From positions 1 through 47,917 of the forward strand of contig JAFYPL010000020.1 in NCBI GenBank assembly GCA_017547525.1: a stretch of 47,917 nucleotides of DNA. The letters run 5' to 3'. The position numbers and the translations under genes are program-made. Under the pieces are notes generated by a model. It saw only the letters and a list, made by a program, of their open reading frames with translations. It was not told the origin of the DNA and searched no databases. Shown piece by piece: positions 40,838 to 47,917 of the stretch. Origin of the DNA: Oscillospiraceae bacterium. Lineage in GTDB: Bacteria > Bacillota > Clostridia > Oscillospirales > Ruminococcaceae. Positions within the stretch are counted from its first letter, which is position 1, and each line of letters begins with the position of its first letter.

Positions 40838-41368
40838 TTACCTCGCATCAAAACGCATAAAGCGCAAACTGATATAATCGATAAAAATATAAAATATCTG
40901 ACTGAACAGCGCACTGTATGCACTGATCAGAATAACATTTCTAAAATAAAACGGCAGTAATGATGTGTAATCCCCGCCCATAACATAAGCAAAGAAAAAG
41001 TCAACTGAAAGCATTACTGTCATGGCAACAAACGAAAACAGGTAAAAATTTCTGCGGCTTGGATGGAAAAAGAACTTCACCGCTATCATACCTGCCACAC
41101 ATGCCAGCAACAGCTGTATGGAAAATGTTCCGACTATTCTTCCGCATGAAAGATCTGTAAGCAGACCTCCGGTAAGATAAACCAGGCCAGACTGCCAGTT
41201 TTCATCCAACATGGAAAGAGTAATACAGAACGGCATAATCAACACCGGCTTTATTCCGAAAACAGTCATGAAGCCCGGTATTGACTGCAAAATATATAAA
41301 ACAAAAACACTAAAACAGAGTATCCCGTATTTGAAAACCTGTTTTACAATAATCTCTCTTCTGTCCAT
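40838..41368 (-). CDS. mreD: Rod-shape-determining protein MreD
   Basis: A 176-aa membrane protein with about five helices (first at residues 12-30, GILCFSVFVLYILQSIPGF). It has the MreD-type polar loop LTGGLLTDLSCGRIVGTFSIQ. MreD links MreC and PBP2 in the elongasome. It lies 13 nt after mreC and 2 nt before mrdA. AAAGGA precedes the ATG. Confidence 0.9.
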   Translation of the reverse strand: MDRREIIVKQVFKYGILCFSVFVLYILQSIPGFMTVFGIKPVLIMPFCITLSMLDENWQSGLVYLTGGLLTDLSCGRIVGTFSIQLLLACVAGMIAVKFFFHPSRRNFYLFSFVAMTVMLSVDFFFAYVMGGDYTSLLPFYFRNVILISAYSALFSQIFYIFIDYISLRFMRFDAR

Positions 41369-41381
41369 TACAATCCTTTTA

Positions 41382-42206
41382 TCAGTTGAAATCTGTAATT
41401 ATAAAAACAAACTTTACGTTTGCAATATCAGCTGCAGGTTTAATTGTAGCTGATTTTGAATTGCCTGATTCTTCTATAGTCACATTTTCCACTGTCCCTA
41501 CAATCAGGTCTTCCGGGAAAATAGTACCATAACCAGTAGTACTTACAAGATCACCTGCCACCACTGTGGTTTCTTTTGGCAGGTAATACATTGTGCATGT
41601 ACCTTCTTCACTCAAGTCATAGTTACCGCTTACAATACCTATGTCCCTTTCGCTGCCAGCAAAGCATCCCATGCTTACCGCAGGACTGAGAATAGTAGAA
41701 ACTTTGGAAAAATTAGGACCTGTTTCCACCACTACACCTATTACGCCATCTGCGGACATAACTACGTCGTTTATCTCGATACCATGAGAACTGCCTTTAT
41801 CAACTGTGAAAGAATGGAATTTATCCATACCATCGCGACCAATAACACTGGCGGACACTGTAATATACTGTGATATATTATCCACAATATTAAGCAATTC
41901 TTTATATTCTTTATTTTCCAGAACCTTCTGGTCATAATCCAGCTGTTTCTGCCTCAACTGATGCAGTTCCTCTTTCAACTGCTCATTTTCCCGGATTATC
42001 CGGTCTATATTAAGATTTCTGTCTGCCCATTCATCCAGCTTATTGTCAGCAGCAGCGCCCAGTTTCTGGAACGGTACAGCTATAGCTCCCATAATATTCT
42101 GTGGCAATGTAGTCAGCTGACCTGTAGTCGCAGCATATGCCATAACACCTGCCAGCAAAAGCAAGGCTATCATCAGCGCTTTTGTTATTTTGGAGTTAAT
42201 ATTCAC
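41382..42206 (-). CDS. mreC: Rod-shape-determining protein MreC
   Basis: A 274-aa membrane-anchored protein. One N-terminal helix (residues 10-27) is followed by a coiled coil (about 65-110, NEQLKEELHQLRQKQ) and the two beta-barrel periplasm-type domains, with VIGRDG, GIEINDVVMSADGVIGVV and LVSTTGYGTIFPEDL. MreC activates PBP2. The start is GTG 42206 with AAAGGAG upstream. A stable hairpin separates it from mreB. Confidence 0.95.
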   Translation of the reverse strand: MNINSKITKALMIALLLLAGVMAYAATTGQLTTLPQNIMGAIAVPFQKLGAAADNKLDEWADRNLNIDRIIRENEQLKEELHQLRQKQLDYDQKVLENKEYKELLNIVDNISQYITVSASVIGRDGMDKFHSFTVDKGSSHGIEINDVVMSADGVIGVVVETGPNFSKVSTILSPAVSMGCFAGSERDIGIVSGNYDLSEEGTCTMYYLPKETTVVAGDLVSTTGYGTIFPEDLIVGTVENVTIEESGNSKSATIKPAADIANVKFVFIITDFN

Positions 42207-42254
42207 CTGTATTCTCCTTTAAAAGAGTAAAAATCAATGTGAGAAAATATAACA

Positions 42255-42288
42255 AATTTGCAAGCCTTAAAATAAAAGCTTGCAAATT
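42255..42288 (-). terminator. Hairpin between mreB and mreC, possible partial terminator
   Basis: AATTTGCAAGC (42255-42265) pairs with GCTTGCAAATT (42278-42288), giving an 11-bp stem. On the - strand it is followed by TGTTATATTTTC, a weak T-rich tract. Partial termination would leave MreB in excess over MreC and MreD, as expected for a filament protein. Confidence 0.6.
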
Positions 42289-42298
42289 GTAAATACGA

Positions 42299-43321
42299 TT
42301 AGATTGTTCTGTTGTTTTCCTGGAGAACTTCTCTCATTGTGTCCATGTGATCCAGTACATGACCTGTACCGTTAGCAACACAGTCCAGTGGATTTTCTGC
42401 TACATAAACATCAATACCTGTTTCTGCACAGATCAGTTTGTCGAGACCGCGCAGCATAGCACCACCACCTGTAAGTGTGATACCTCTGTCAATAATGTCA
42501 GCAGCCAGTTCTGGTGGAGTTCTTTCCAGTGTTTCTTTAACTGCTTCAATAATTTTTTCCAGACTTTCACGGAGGGCATCTCTTACGTCTTCAGAAGAGA
42601 TAATAGCATTTTTAGGCAGACCGTTGATAAGGTTACGGCCTTTTATTTCCATAGTGAGGTCTTCGTCCAGTTTGTATGCTGTACCTATTTCAATTTTAAT
42701 TTTTTCTGCAGAACGTTCACCTATCAACAGATTGAATTTTCTTTTGATGTAGTTGATAATAGCCTGATCAAATACATCACCACCTGTTCTTTCACTGCGT
42801 GAAGCAACGATACCATTCAGGGAGATAACAGCAACTTCACTTGTACCACCACCGATGTCTACAATCATGCTACCAGCTGGTTCCTGTACAGGCAGACCTG
42901 CACCGATAGCTGCTGCCATTGGTTCTTCAATAATCATAACCTGACCAGCACCTGCGCTGATAGAAGCTTCTCTAACCGCTCTTCTTTCTACTTCTGTAAC
43001 GCCAGATGGGATGCAGATAACTACTGTAGGTTTGAAAACCAGTGCAGAGCCACATGCTTTTTTGATGAAAATTTTCAGCATAGCAGCTGTTACATCAAAG
43101 TCAGCAATAACGCCGTCTTTCAGTGGGCGTACTACCATGATAGAGCCCGGTGTTTTACCGATAACTTCTTTAGCTTCGTTACCTACAAATTTTACTGTGT
43201 CATTTTTTGTGTCAACAGCAACAACGCTTGGTTCACGCATGATAACGCCTTTGCCTTTCATGAAAACCAGAGTGTTTGCTGTACCAAGGTCAATACCTAT
43301 ACTTTTGTTCAGTCCAAACAT
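42299..43321 (-). CDS. mreB: Rod-shape-determining actin homologue MreB
   Basis: A 340-aa actin-fold ATPase. Phosphate-1 motif is IGIDLGTANTLVF (residues 8-20), phosphate-2 is IVDIGGGTSEVAVIS (about 158-172), and the adenosine motif is ITLTGGGAMLRGLD. It forms membrane-bound filaments that guide rod-shaped wall growth through MreC, MreD and PBP2. AAGGAGAAG precedes the ATG. A candidate promoter lies at 43406-43435. Confidence 0.97.
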   Translation of the reverse strand: MFGLNKSIGIDLGTANTLVFMKGKGVIMREPSVVAVDTKNDTVKFVGNEAKEVIGKTPGSIMVVRPLKDGVIADFDVTAAMLKIFIKKACGSALVFKPTVVICIPSGVTEVERRAVREASISAGAGQVMIIEEPMAAAIGAGLPVQEPAGSMIVDIGGGTSEVAVISLNGIVASRSERTGGDVFDQAIINYIKRKFNLLIGERSAEKIKIEIGTAYKLDEDLTMEIKGRNLINGLPKNAIISSEDVRDALRESLEKIIEAVKETLERTPPELAADIIDRGITLTGGGAMLRGLDKLICAETGIDVYVAENPLDCVANGTGHVLDHMDTMREVLQENNRTI

Positions 43322-43405
43322 ATTTCTTCTCCTTATATATCAATCTATACTCAGTTGTGACTTAATTTAATATCAAAAAATTGTATTACTATTAAAGTAC
43401 AGAAC

Positions 43406-43435
43406 ATTTTATCATATATCGTACAAAAATTGCAA
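43406..43435 (-). promoter_or_regulatory. Candidate promoter of mreB
   Basis: On the - strand, TTGCAA (43435-43430) and TAAAAT (43411-43406) are 18 nt apart in the 141-nt gap between maf and mreB. The leader would be about 80 nt. Confidence 0.55.
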
Positions 43436-43462
43436 TTACAATTTTGTCATTTTCACCAGTTT

Positions 43463-44032
43463 TTACACTATATTTAAAAATTTTAATAATTTTTTAAGTT
43501 TTTTGACTGGTAAACCTACGACAGTATAGTAATCTCCGTCAATTTTGTCAATGTATTTCCGGCCAAACTCCGTCTGTATGCCATAACCGCCCCGTTTATC
43601 ATATGGCTCTGAAGTTTTCACATACCGGTCTATCATATCTTGCGGTATATGGCGGAAGCATACCTGTGTAGTATCGCAGAAGGTATACATGCTACCTTCG
43701 AAATATACACTTACAGCTGTGTGGACATAATGAAAATGGTCTGACAAAGCTGAAATAATGCGACGGGCATCCGCTTCATCCACAGGCTTATCGAGTGTTT
43801 CACCATTCAGATCCACCACTGTATCACTGGAGATAATCACAGCAGATGTGTTTTTCAGCTGATTCAATGATGCTATGCATTTATCTTTACTTCGGCGTAT
43901 AGCTTTCTCTTTCGGAGAGTAAAGCGGATATTCTTTTTCTTCAGTATTCGGTGACATCCGGATAAATTTTTCCGTGATATCAGACATCAGCTGACGTCTG
44001 CGTGGTGATGTGGACGCGAGATAAATATCCAT
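43463..44032 (-). CDS. maf: Maf-family nucleotide pyrophosphatase
   Basis: A 189-aa Maf/YhdE-type enzyme that hydrolyses non-canonical or canonical NTPs to NMPs; some members affect septum formation. Motifs are YLASTSPRRRQLM at the N-terminus, VIISSDTVVDLNGE, SDHFHYVHTAVSV and KRGGYGIQ near the end. Length is typical. It precedes mreB, the usual position in Bacillota, and follows the DUF4321 gene by 3 nt, so it is cotranscribed with it. Confidence 0.94.
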   Translation of the reverse strand: MDIYLASTSPRRRQLMSDITEKFIRMSPNTEEKEYPLYSPKEKAIRRSKDKCIASLNQLKNTSAVIISSDTVVDLNGETLDKPVDEADARRIISALSDHFHYVHTAVSVYFEGSMYTFCDTTQVCFRHIPQDMIDRYVKTSEPYDKRGGYGIQTEFGRKYIDKIDGDYYTVVGLPVKKLKKLLKFLNIV

Positions 44033-44035
44033 ATT

Positions 44036-44290
44036 TTACCTCGCTCTGTTATACACAAACACAGCCAGGATTATAGCTATAATCTGCGCCACTGATACAG
44101 ACATGGAAAAACCAAATGTAATTTTTACTATAATCAGATCCAATACCGCAGGATTTGTAGCGGCAAAACCTATGGTTTTTGCATAACCCAGCCATGTAAG
44201 ACCCGGTACTCCTATACATACGTTACCTATAAGGGAACCAACGATAATCCCAGCCAGAAGATAAAATAAAAACATAAATGTATTTTTCAT
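44036..44290 (-). CDS. DUF4321 small membrane protein
   Basis: An 84-aa protein with two hydrophobic helices (residues 5-25 and about 58-80). MKNTFMFLFYLLAGIIVGSLIG is the typical DUF4321 start, and the rest shows a conserved loop with GLTWLGYAKTIGF. The start at 44290 is chosen because it gives the length I recall for the family and has GGGAG 14 nt upstream. An ATG at 44347 would add 19 residues and has no ribosome-binding site. The family has no known function and often lies next to maf in Clostridia. Confidence 0.75.
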   Translation of the reverse strand: MKNTFMFLFYLLAGIIVGSLIGNVCIGVPGLTWLGYAKTIGFAATNPAVLDLIIVKITFGFSMSVSVAQIIAIILAVFVYNRAR

Positions 44291-44356
44291 AACTTTTAAA
44301 TATACTCCCAAAATATTATGGCGAATATACCAACGGATATCCGCCATAACAATGTT

Positions 44357-46393
44357 TTATAACGATGCTTTATAATAAAGTCCACGTGTGAAATCAGAAC
44401 CCAGAGGCTGGCCTGAAATAAACTTTTCTGTTACTTTTGCAGTTTGATTTCTGCTTTCCACAGTGAAATTAAGTGAGATATAGTCAGCATTTATATCTGA
44501 TTTTTTATCTCCCAGATACAGAGGTATAGCATTGAATATTTCCCTGTATCCGGCGATTTTTCCGTGGCACATCAATGGTAGCTGCATGCCTTTTCTGTCC
44601 GTTATGTAGCCACGTCCGTTACACTCTGCACATGTTTTTACATTGTGTAAAGGACACGCCTTTACAAGCATTACCGGTATGTGTCCATAACCGATTACCA
44701 TGGTCTTAACATCACTGGTAATTCTTGCTGTCTGGTCAAGAGTAATTTCCGGACTTATAGTAACAGTTTCTACTCCCAGAGCCTTGTATTCCTGCGCTGA
44801 AAGGCTGTTTGAAATATTCAGTGTGAAGGATGAGAACACCTGATTACCTTTTACTATAGGTATGTGACCTATATTCTGTACACAGAATTTTCCAAAGCCT
44901 AATGCTTTTGCCTCTTCTACAAGAGCTGCTATTTTTTCTTCTTTACCGAAAATATCTCTTGAAAGTTCCAATACAGTTTTGTCCTTAATTTCCTGTGGTA
45001 CTTTTTCATATTCTTCCAGTGGTAATGTCACGAACTCATAGTTACAACATAAATCCATAGGAATCTGAGATACTGTTTCGAATCTTGCAACCAGTTTATT
45101 TTCTCTGTTCACTGATACAGGGGCATCGATTTCATAATCATATACTGCCCATGGTGTTACCTCTTCCCTTTTTGCCAGCAGTTTTTCTGCAAGTGTGCGG
45201 CGTGCGGCATTTATTGCTGAAAGCGGCATATATTTACCATTGATAATATTCAGCTGTACATCTTCCATAAAGAAAGGAGTACCACCCAGCTTTTCAAGAG
45301 ACTTTGTAAGTGACAGTGAAAAGTCTTTGTCAGTATCCATAAGTTCCGCCTGAATGGTTTCACTAAACGAATTTTCGCCATCAGTGATTGTAAGTGTACT
45401 TTCACCTTCTGCCATGTCAAATATGAACTTTACAGGTACATACTGTCCTTCACGGCGATAAAGTTCGCGCAGTTTAGGCAGTGTATCTTTTGTACGCCGG
45501 CTGTCTTCTTTGGTACGCACACCAAAAGCATTTTTATCAAGTTTACCTTCAAGGAAACCATTAGTAAAACCTGAACGGCTGAATGCATCTGCCAGAAGCT
45601 GTTTATCAAACGGCTTATTATCAAGTGCTTTTTTCGCGTTGTCAACTGCAGCAGCCACATATTCTGGTGTACGCAGGCGGCCCTCTATTTTAACACACTT
45701 AACACCCATTTTTTCAATGGCAGGAAGCATTTCCATAGCACAGAGGTCTTTCAGACTGAGATGATTATCATCCATATTTCCACGTGCTGACATAGGCAGA
45801 CGGCACGTACCGGCACATCTGCCACGGTTACCACTGCGACCTCCCAGATATGCACTGGCATAACACTGGCCTGAAAGTGACATACAAAGAGCACCATGGA
45901 CAAAAATTTCTGTTTCGATGCCACAGTTTTTTGTAATGTGTTCAACCTGTTTCAGAGTAAGTTCTCTGGCAAGAATAACACGGGAGTATCCCATTTCTTT
46001 TAGTTGCAGAGCACCTGCCAGATTATGCACAGCCATCTGTGTGGAGCCATGAAGGTCAATATCTGGCCGGACTGATTTTATTATTTTTGCAGCAGCGAGA
46101 TCCTGTGCGATAATAGCATCCACGCCACAGGCTGCCACTTGCTTTACTGTTTCTTTGAATTCTTCCAGCTCCCTGTCATACAGGATAGTATTTAGGGTAA
46201 CGTTTACTTTTACATTTCTGGCATGACAAAACCCAACAGCCTTTTTCAGCTCTTCAAAGCTGAAATTAGCTGCTGAGGCACGTGCATTGAAACTTTGCAC
46301 ACCAAGGTAAACCGCATTTGCACCACTGTATACAGCGGCGATAAGGTTTTCCATACTACCTGCCGGTGCCAGAATTTCTGTTCTATTAGTCAT
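44357..46393 (-). CDS. U32-family peptidase with DUF3656 (RlhA-like)
   Basis: A 678-aa protein. The U32 TIM-barrel-like domain is at residues 1-330 (EILAPAGSMENLIAAVYSGANAVY at the start, then FVHGALCMSLSGQCYAS and GNRGRCAGTCRLP with conserved cysteines). A DUF3656-type domain follows, and the C-terminus has a third cysteine cluster, CPLHNVKTCAECNGRG. In E. coli the long form RlhA hydroxylates 23S rRNA at C2501, with an Fe-S cluster; the same role is a reasonable guess. The gene overlaps zapA by 8 nt, which indicates translational coupling. Confidence 0.9.
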   Translation of the reverse strand: MTNRTEILAPAGSMENLIAAVYSGANAVYLGVQSFNARASAANFSFEELKKAVGFCHARNVKVNVTLNTILYDRELEEFKETVKQVAACGVDAIIAQDLAAAKIIKSVRPDIDLHGSTQMAVHNLAGALQLKEMGYSRVILARELTLKQVEHITKNCGIETEIFVHGALCMSLSGQCYASAYLGGRSGNRGRCAGTCRLPMSARGNMDDNHLSLKDLCAMEMLPAIEKMGVKCVKIEGRLRTPEYVAAAVDNAKKALDNKPFDKQLLADAFSRSGFTNGFLEGKLDKNAFGVRTKEDSRRTKDTLPKLRELYRREGQYVPVKFIFDMAEGESTLTITDGENSFSETIQAELMDTDKDFSLSLTKSLEKLGGTPFFMEDVQLNIINGKYMPLSAINAARRTLAEKLLAKREEVTPWAVYDYEIDAPVSVNRENKLVARFETVSQIPMDLCCNYEFVTLPLEEYEKVPQEIKDKTVLELSRDIFGKEEKIAALVEEAKALGFGKFCVQNIGHIPIVKGNQVFSSFTLNISNSLSAQEYKALGVETVTISPEITLDQTARITSDVKTMVIGYGHIPVMLVKACPLHNVKTCAECNGRGYITDRKGMQLPLMCHGKIAGYREIFNAIPLYLGDKKSDINADYISLNFTVESRNQTAKVTEKFISGQPLGSDFTRGLYYKASL

Positions 46394-46739
46394 TATTACC
46401 TCTTTGATTTTTGAGATACTGAATGTCTACCTTCAGTTTTTCCAGTTCCATTTTTACTTTTTCTGCTTCGAAACGTGCTTTGTTCGCATCTTCCAAGTAT
46501 TCTTTTACCTGTGTACGCATATTGTCAGCACCACGGTTGGATTTTTCCAGTTTATCCAGATATGTCAGTGCACAGATTACTGCTGCTGCTGTAATGGATG
46601 CAGATGGACTCCGTTCCAGAATAGCACGCATATCATTATCCAGTGTGGATGCCAGTGCCAGCACATTTTCTTCGCTGTCTGTGGAATTTATCACATAGCT
46701 TGTACCTGCTATGTTCAACTTGATTTTATTTAAAGGCAT
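46386..46739 (-). CDS. zapA: Cell division protein ZapA
   Basis: A 117-aa protein. KIKLNIAGTSYVINSTDSEENVLALA is the ZapA globular head, and residues about 70-112 form a long coiled coil (KEYLEDANKARFEAEKVKMELEKLK). ZapA dimers bundle FtsZ filaments. The start is ATG 46739 with GGAGGG upstream; the in-frame TTG earlier overlaps that site. It leads the zapA-U32-DUF4321-maf run and is divergent from glgP. Confidence 0.92.
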   Translation of the reverse strand: MPLNKIKLNIAGTSYVINSTDSEENVLALASTLDNDMRAILERSPSASITAAAVICALTYLDKLEKSNRGADNMRTQVKEYLEDANKARFEAEKVKMELEKLKVDIQYLKNQRGNND

Positions 46740-46894
46740 TTTTAATCCCTCCAATATTCCTATATATAGTGAAACTTAAGTCATTATAGAGTCAATTTAA
46801 ATTAATAATACTATATATCGCATTTATAAGCAACAAATTTATATAAATTTTTCAAAAAAACAGTTGCAACTAAGGGGAGATGTATATATAATTA

Positions 46895-46921
46895 GTATGT
46901 ATGACTGTAACATTGTCATAC
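46895..46921. promoter_or_regulatory. Possible operator upstream of glgP
   Basis: ATGTATGAC (46895-46903) and GTCATACAT (46913-46921) are perfect 9-bp arms around a 9-nt loop. The site lies just after a promoter-like TTGCAA-TATAAT pair (46864-46890, spacer 15 nt) and overlaps a second candidate -35 (TTGTCA), so a bound regulator would block transcription of glgP. The rest of the 230-nt gap to zapA is AT-rich. Confidence 0.5.
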
Positions 46922-46987
46922 ATTTAACATAGTTTTTATAGTTTATATTATAAATACAAAGCAAATCTAAGAAAGGAACTTTATAAC

Positions 46988-47917
46988 ATGCACTATAAAA
47001 TTACTGCTAAAGAATTCGAAAGCATGATCAAAGACACTCTGCTGCACGAATTCTCAACAGATGCTGAAACTGCTACTTATGAAGATATCTACAAAGCAAC
47101 CGCTTTCAATGTAAGAAAACTGATGAGCCAACAGCAGAAACAGTTTATGGCAAAAGCCAATGGTAGCGGCGCAAAACAGATTTACTATCTCTGTATTGAA
47201 TTTCTTATGGGCCGTAGCCTGAAAACAAACCTTTTTAATATGGGTCTGAACGAAGTTGCTTCTCAGGCATTCAAAAGTCTGGGCGTAAACGAAGAAATCA
47301 TTTTCGAATGCGAACCAGATGCTGGTCTGGGCAATGGTGGTCTGGGCCGTCTGGCAGCATGCTACCTGGATGGTATTGCAGCTGACAGCTATGCAGGTGG
47401 CGGTTACTCCATCCTGTACGAATATGGTATTTTCAAACAGAAAATTGTAAACGGCTGGCAGCAGGAAATGCCAGACAACTGGCTGCCAGGTGGTCAGGTT
47501 TGGCTGAAAGCTCACCCAAGCCAGGCTATCGAAGTAAGATTTGGTGGTCACATCGAAGACAAATGGTTTGATAACTATCACCACACAATCCACAAAGACT
47601 ACACAAGCGTTATGGCTGTACCACACGATATGTACGTATCCGGTTACGGCTCTGAAGGTGTTTCCAAACTGAGACTGTGGCAGGCAAAGAGCCCTACAAT
47701 CGATATGGAAAGCTTCAACAGAGGCGACTATCTGGCTGCTATCAAATCTGGTAGTGACGCTGAACTGATTTCAAAAGTTCTTTACCCAAACGACAACCAT
47801 CTGGAAGGTAAAATCCTGCGTCTCAAACAGCAGTACTTCCTGTGGTGTGCTTCTATCAACGATATCGTTAACCAGCACTTGGCAAAATACGGCAGCCTGG
47901 ACAACCTGGCTGACAAA
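46988..47917 (+). CDS. glgP: Glycogen/starch phosphorylase, N-terminal part (runs off window)
   Basis: The first 310 codons of a GT35 phosphorylase that releases glucose-1-phosphate from alpha-1,4-glucan. The family signatures QIYYLCIEFLMGRSLKTN, EPDAGLGNGGLGRLAACYLD and WQQEMPDNWLPG are intact. The PLP lysine and catalytic C-terminal half are beyond the window end. AGAAAGGA precedes ATG 46988. Codon choice is strongly biased, consistent with high expression. It is divergent from the zapA operon. Confidence 0.96.
   Translation, partial: MHYKITAKEFESMIKDTLLHEFSTDAETATYEDIYKATAFNVRKLMSQQQKQFMAKANGSGAKQIYYLCIEFLMGRSLKTNLFNMGLNEVASQAFKSLGVNEEIIFECEPDAGLGNGGLGRLAACYLDGIAADSYAGGGYSILYEYGIFKQKIVNGWQQEMPDNWLPGGQVWLKAHPSQAIEVRFGGHIEDKWFDNYHHTIHKDYTSVMAVPHDMYVSGYGSEGVSKLRLWQAKSPTIDMESFNRGDYLAAIKSGSDAELISKVLYPNDNHLEGKILRLKQQYFLWCASINDIVNQHLAKYGSLDNLADK

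Noticed and set aside
47054-47626. Antisense open frame of 190 codons opposite glgP
   Set aside because: It lies fully within the conserved phosphorylase coding region and has a biased, cysteine- and phenylalanine-rich composition, as expected for a shadow of a codon-biased gene.
1-47917. CRISPR array, tRNA, rRNA, insertion sequence or prophage
   Set aside because: No regular direct repeats with spacers, no cloverleaf-like segments in the gaps, and no transposase, integrase or phage structural proteins were seen.

Overview
The window is about 48 kb of a low-GC Bacillota chromosome, most likely an anaerobic gut-type member of the Clostridia. The evidence is the AT-rich spacers with many intrinsic terminators, Shine-Dalgarno-led genes, the zapA-U32-DUF4321-maf-mreBCD-mrdA-minD-mgsA order, a hisS-aspS pair, four ECF-transporter S components without their own ATPases, and TPP and Mn2+ riboswitches. 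Genus cannot be read from the sequence alone. No tRNA, rRNA, insertion sequence, prophage or CRISPR array was seen.

Region 1 (1-6300, + strand) begins with small unrecognised membrane and zinc-ribbon proteins. A thiamin salvage operon follows: promoter, two complete TPP riboswitches each with its own terminator, a truncated third TPP-like aptamer, then thiW-thiM-thiE-thiD. A lone membrane-anchored hypothetical gene comes next, with related short repeats on both sides. Leucine codon use here looks less CTG-biased than in the rest of the window.

Region 2 (6390-10500, - strand) is a MacB/LolD-type ABC operon: ATPase, exported accessory protein, permease. The accessory protein has three copies of a double zinc-knuckle repeat. 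Region 3 (10550-13010, +) holds a DUF218 protein, an SAH/MTA-deaminase-like amidohydrolase and a GNAT enzyme.

Region 4 (13136-17883, -) has a HAD phosphatase, a chloramphenicol-acetyltransferase homologue, and the nucleoside-salvage set deoB-deoD-MFS. Region 5 (18157-25300) carries pyruvate kinase, a three-repeat peptidoglycan-binding protein, homoserine dehydrogenase, a polysaccharide deacetylase, xpt, and two tandem SGNH-hydrolase paralogues.

Region 6 (25494-29723, +) is cofactor uptake: two paralogous ECF S components around a pyridoxal kinase gene, then trmL, degV and queT. Region 7 (29807-37345) has aspS and hisS (-), a MATE exporter (+), and a P-type cation ATPase (-) under a yybP-ykoY Mn2+ riboswitch.

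Region 8 (37520-46739, -) is the cell-shape and division block, mgsA, minD, mrdA, mreD, mreC, mreB, maf, a DUF4321 gene, a U32 peptidase and zapA. It contains no minC, minE or rodA. The window ends inside a divergent glycogen phosphorylase gene.
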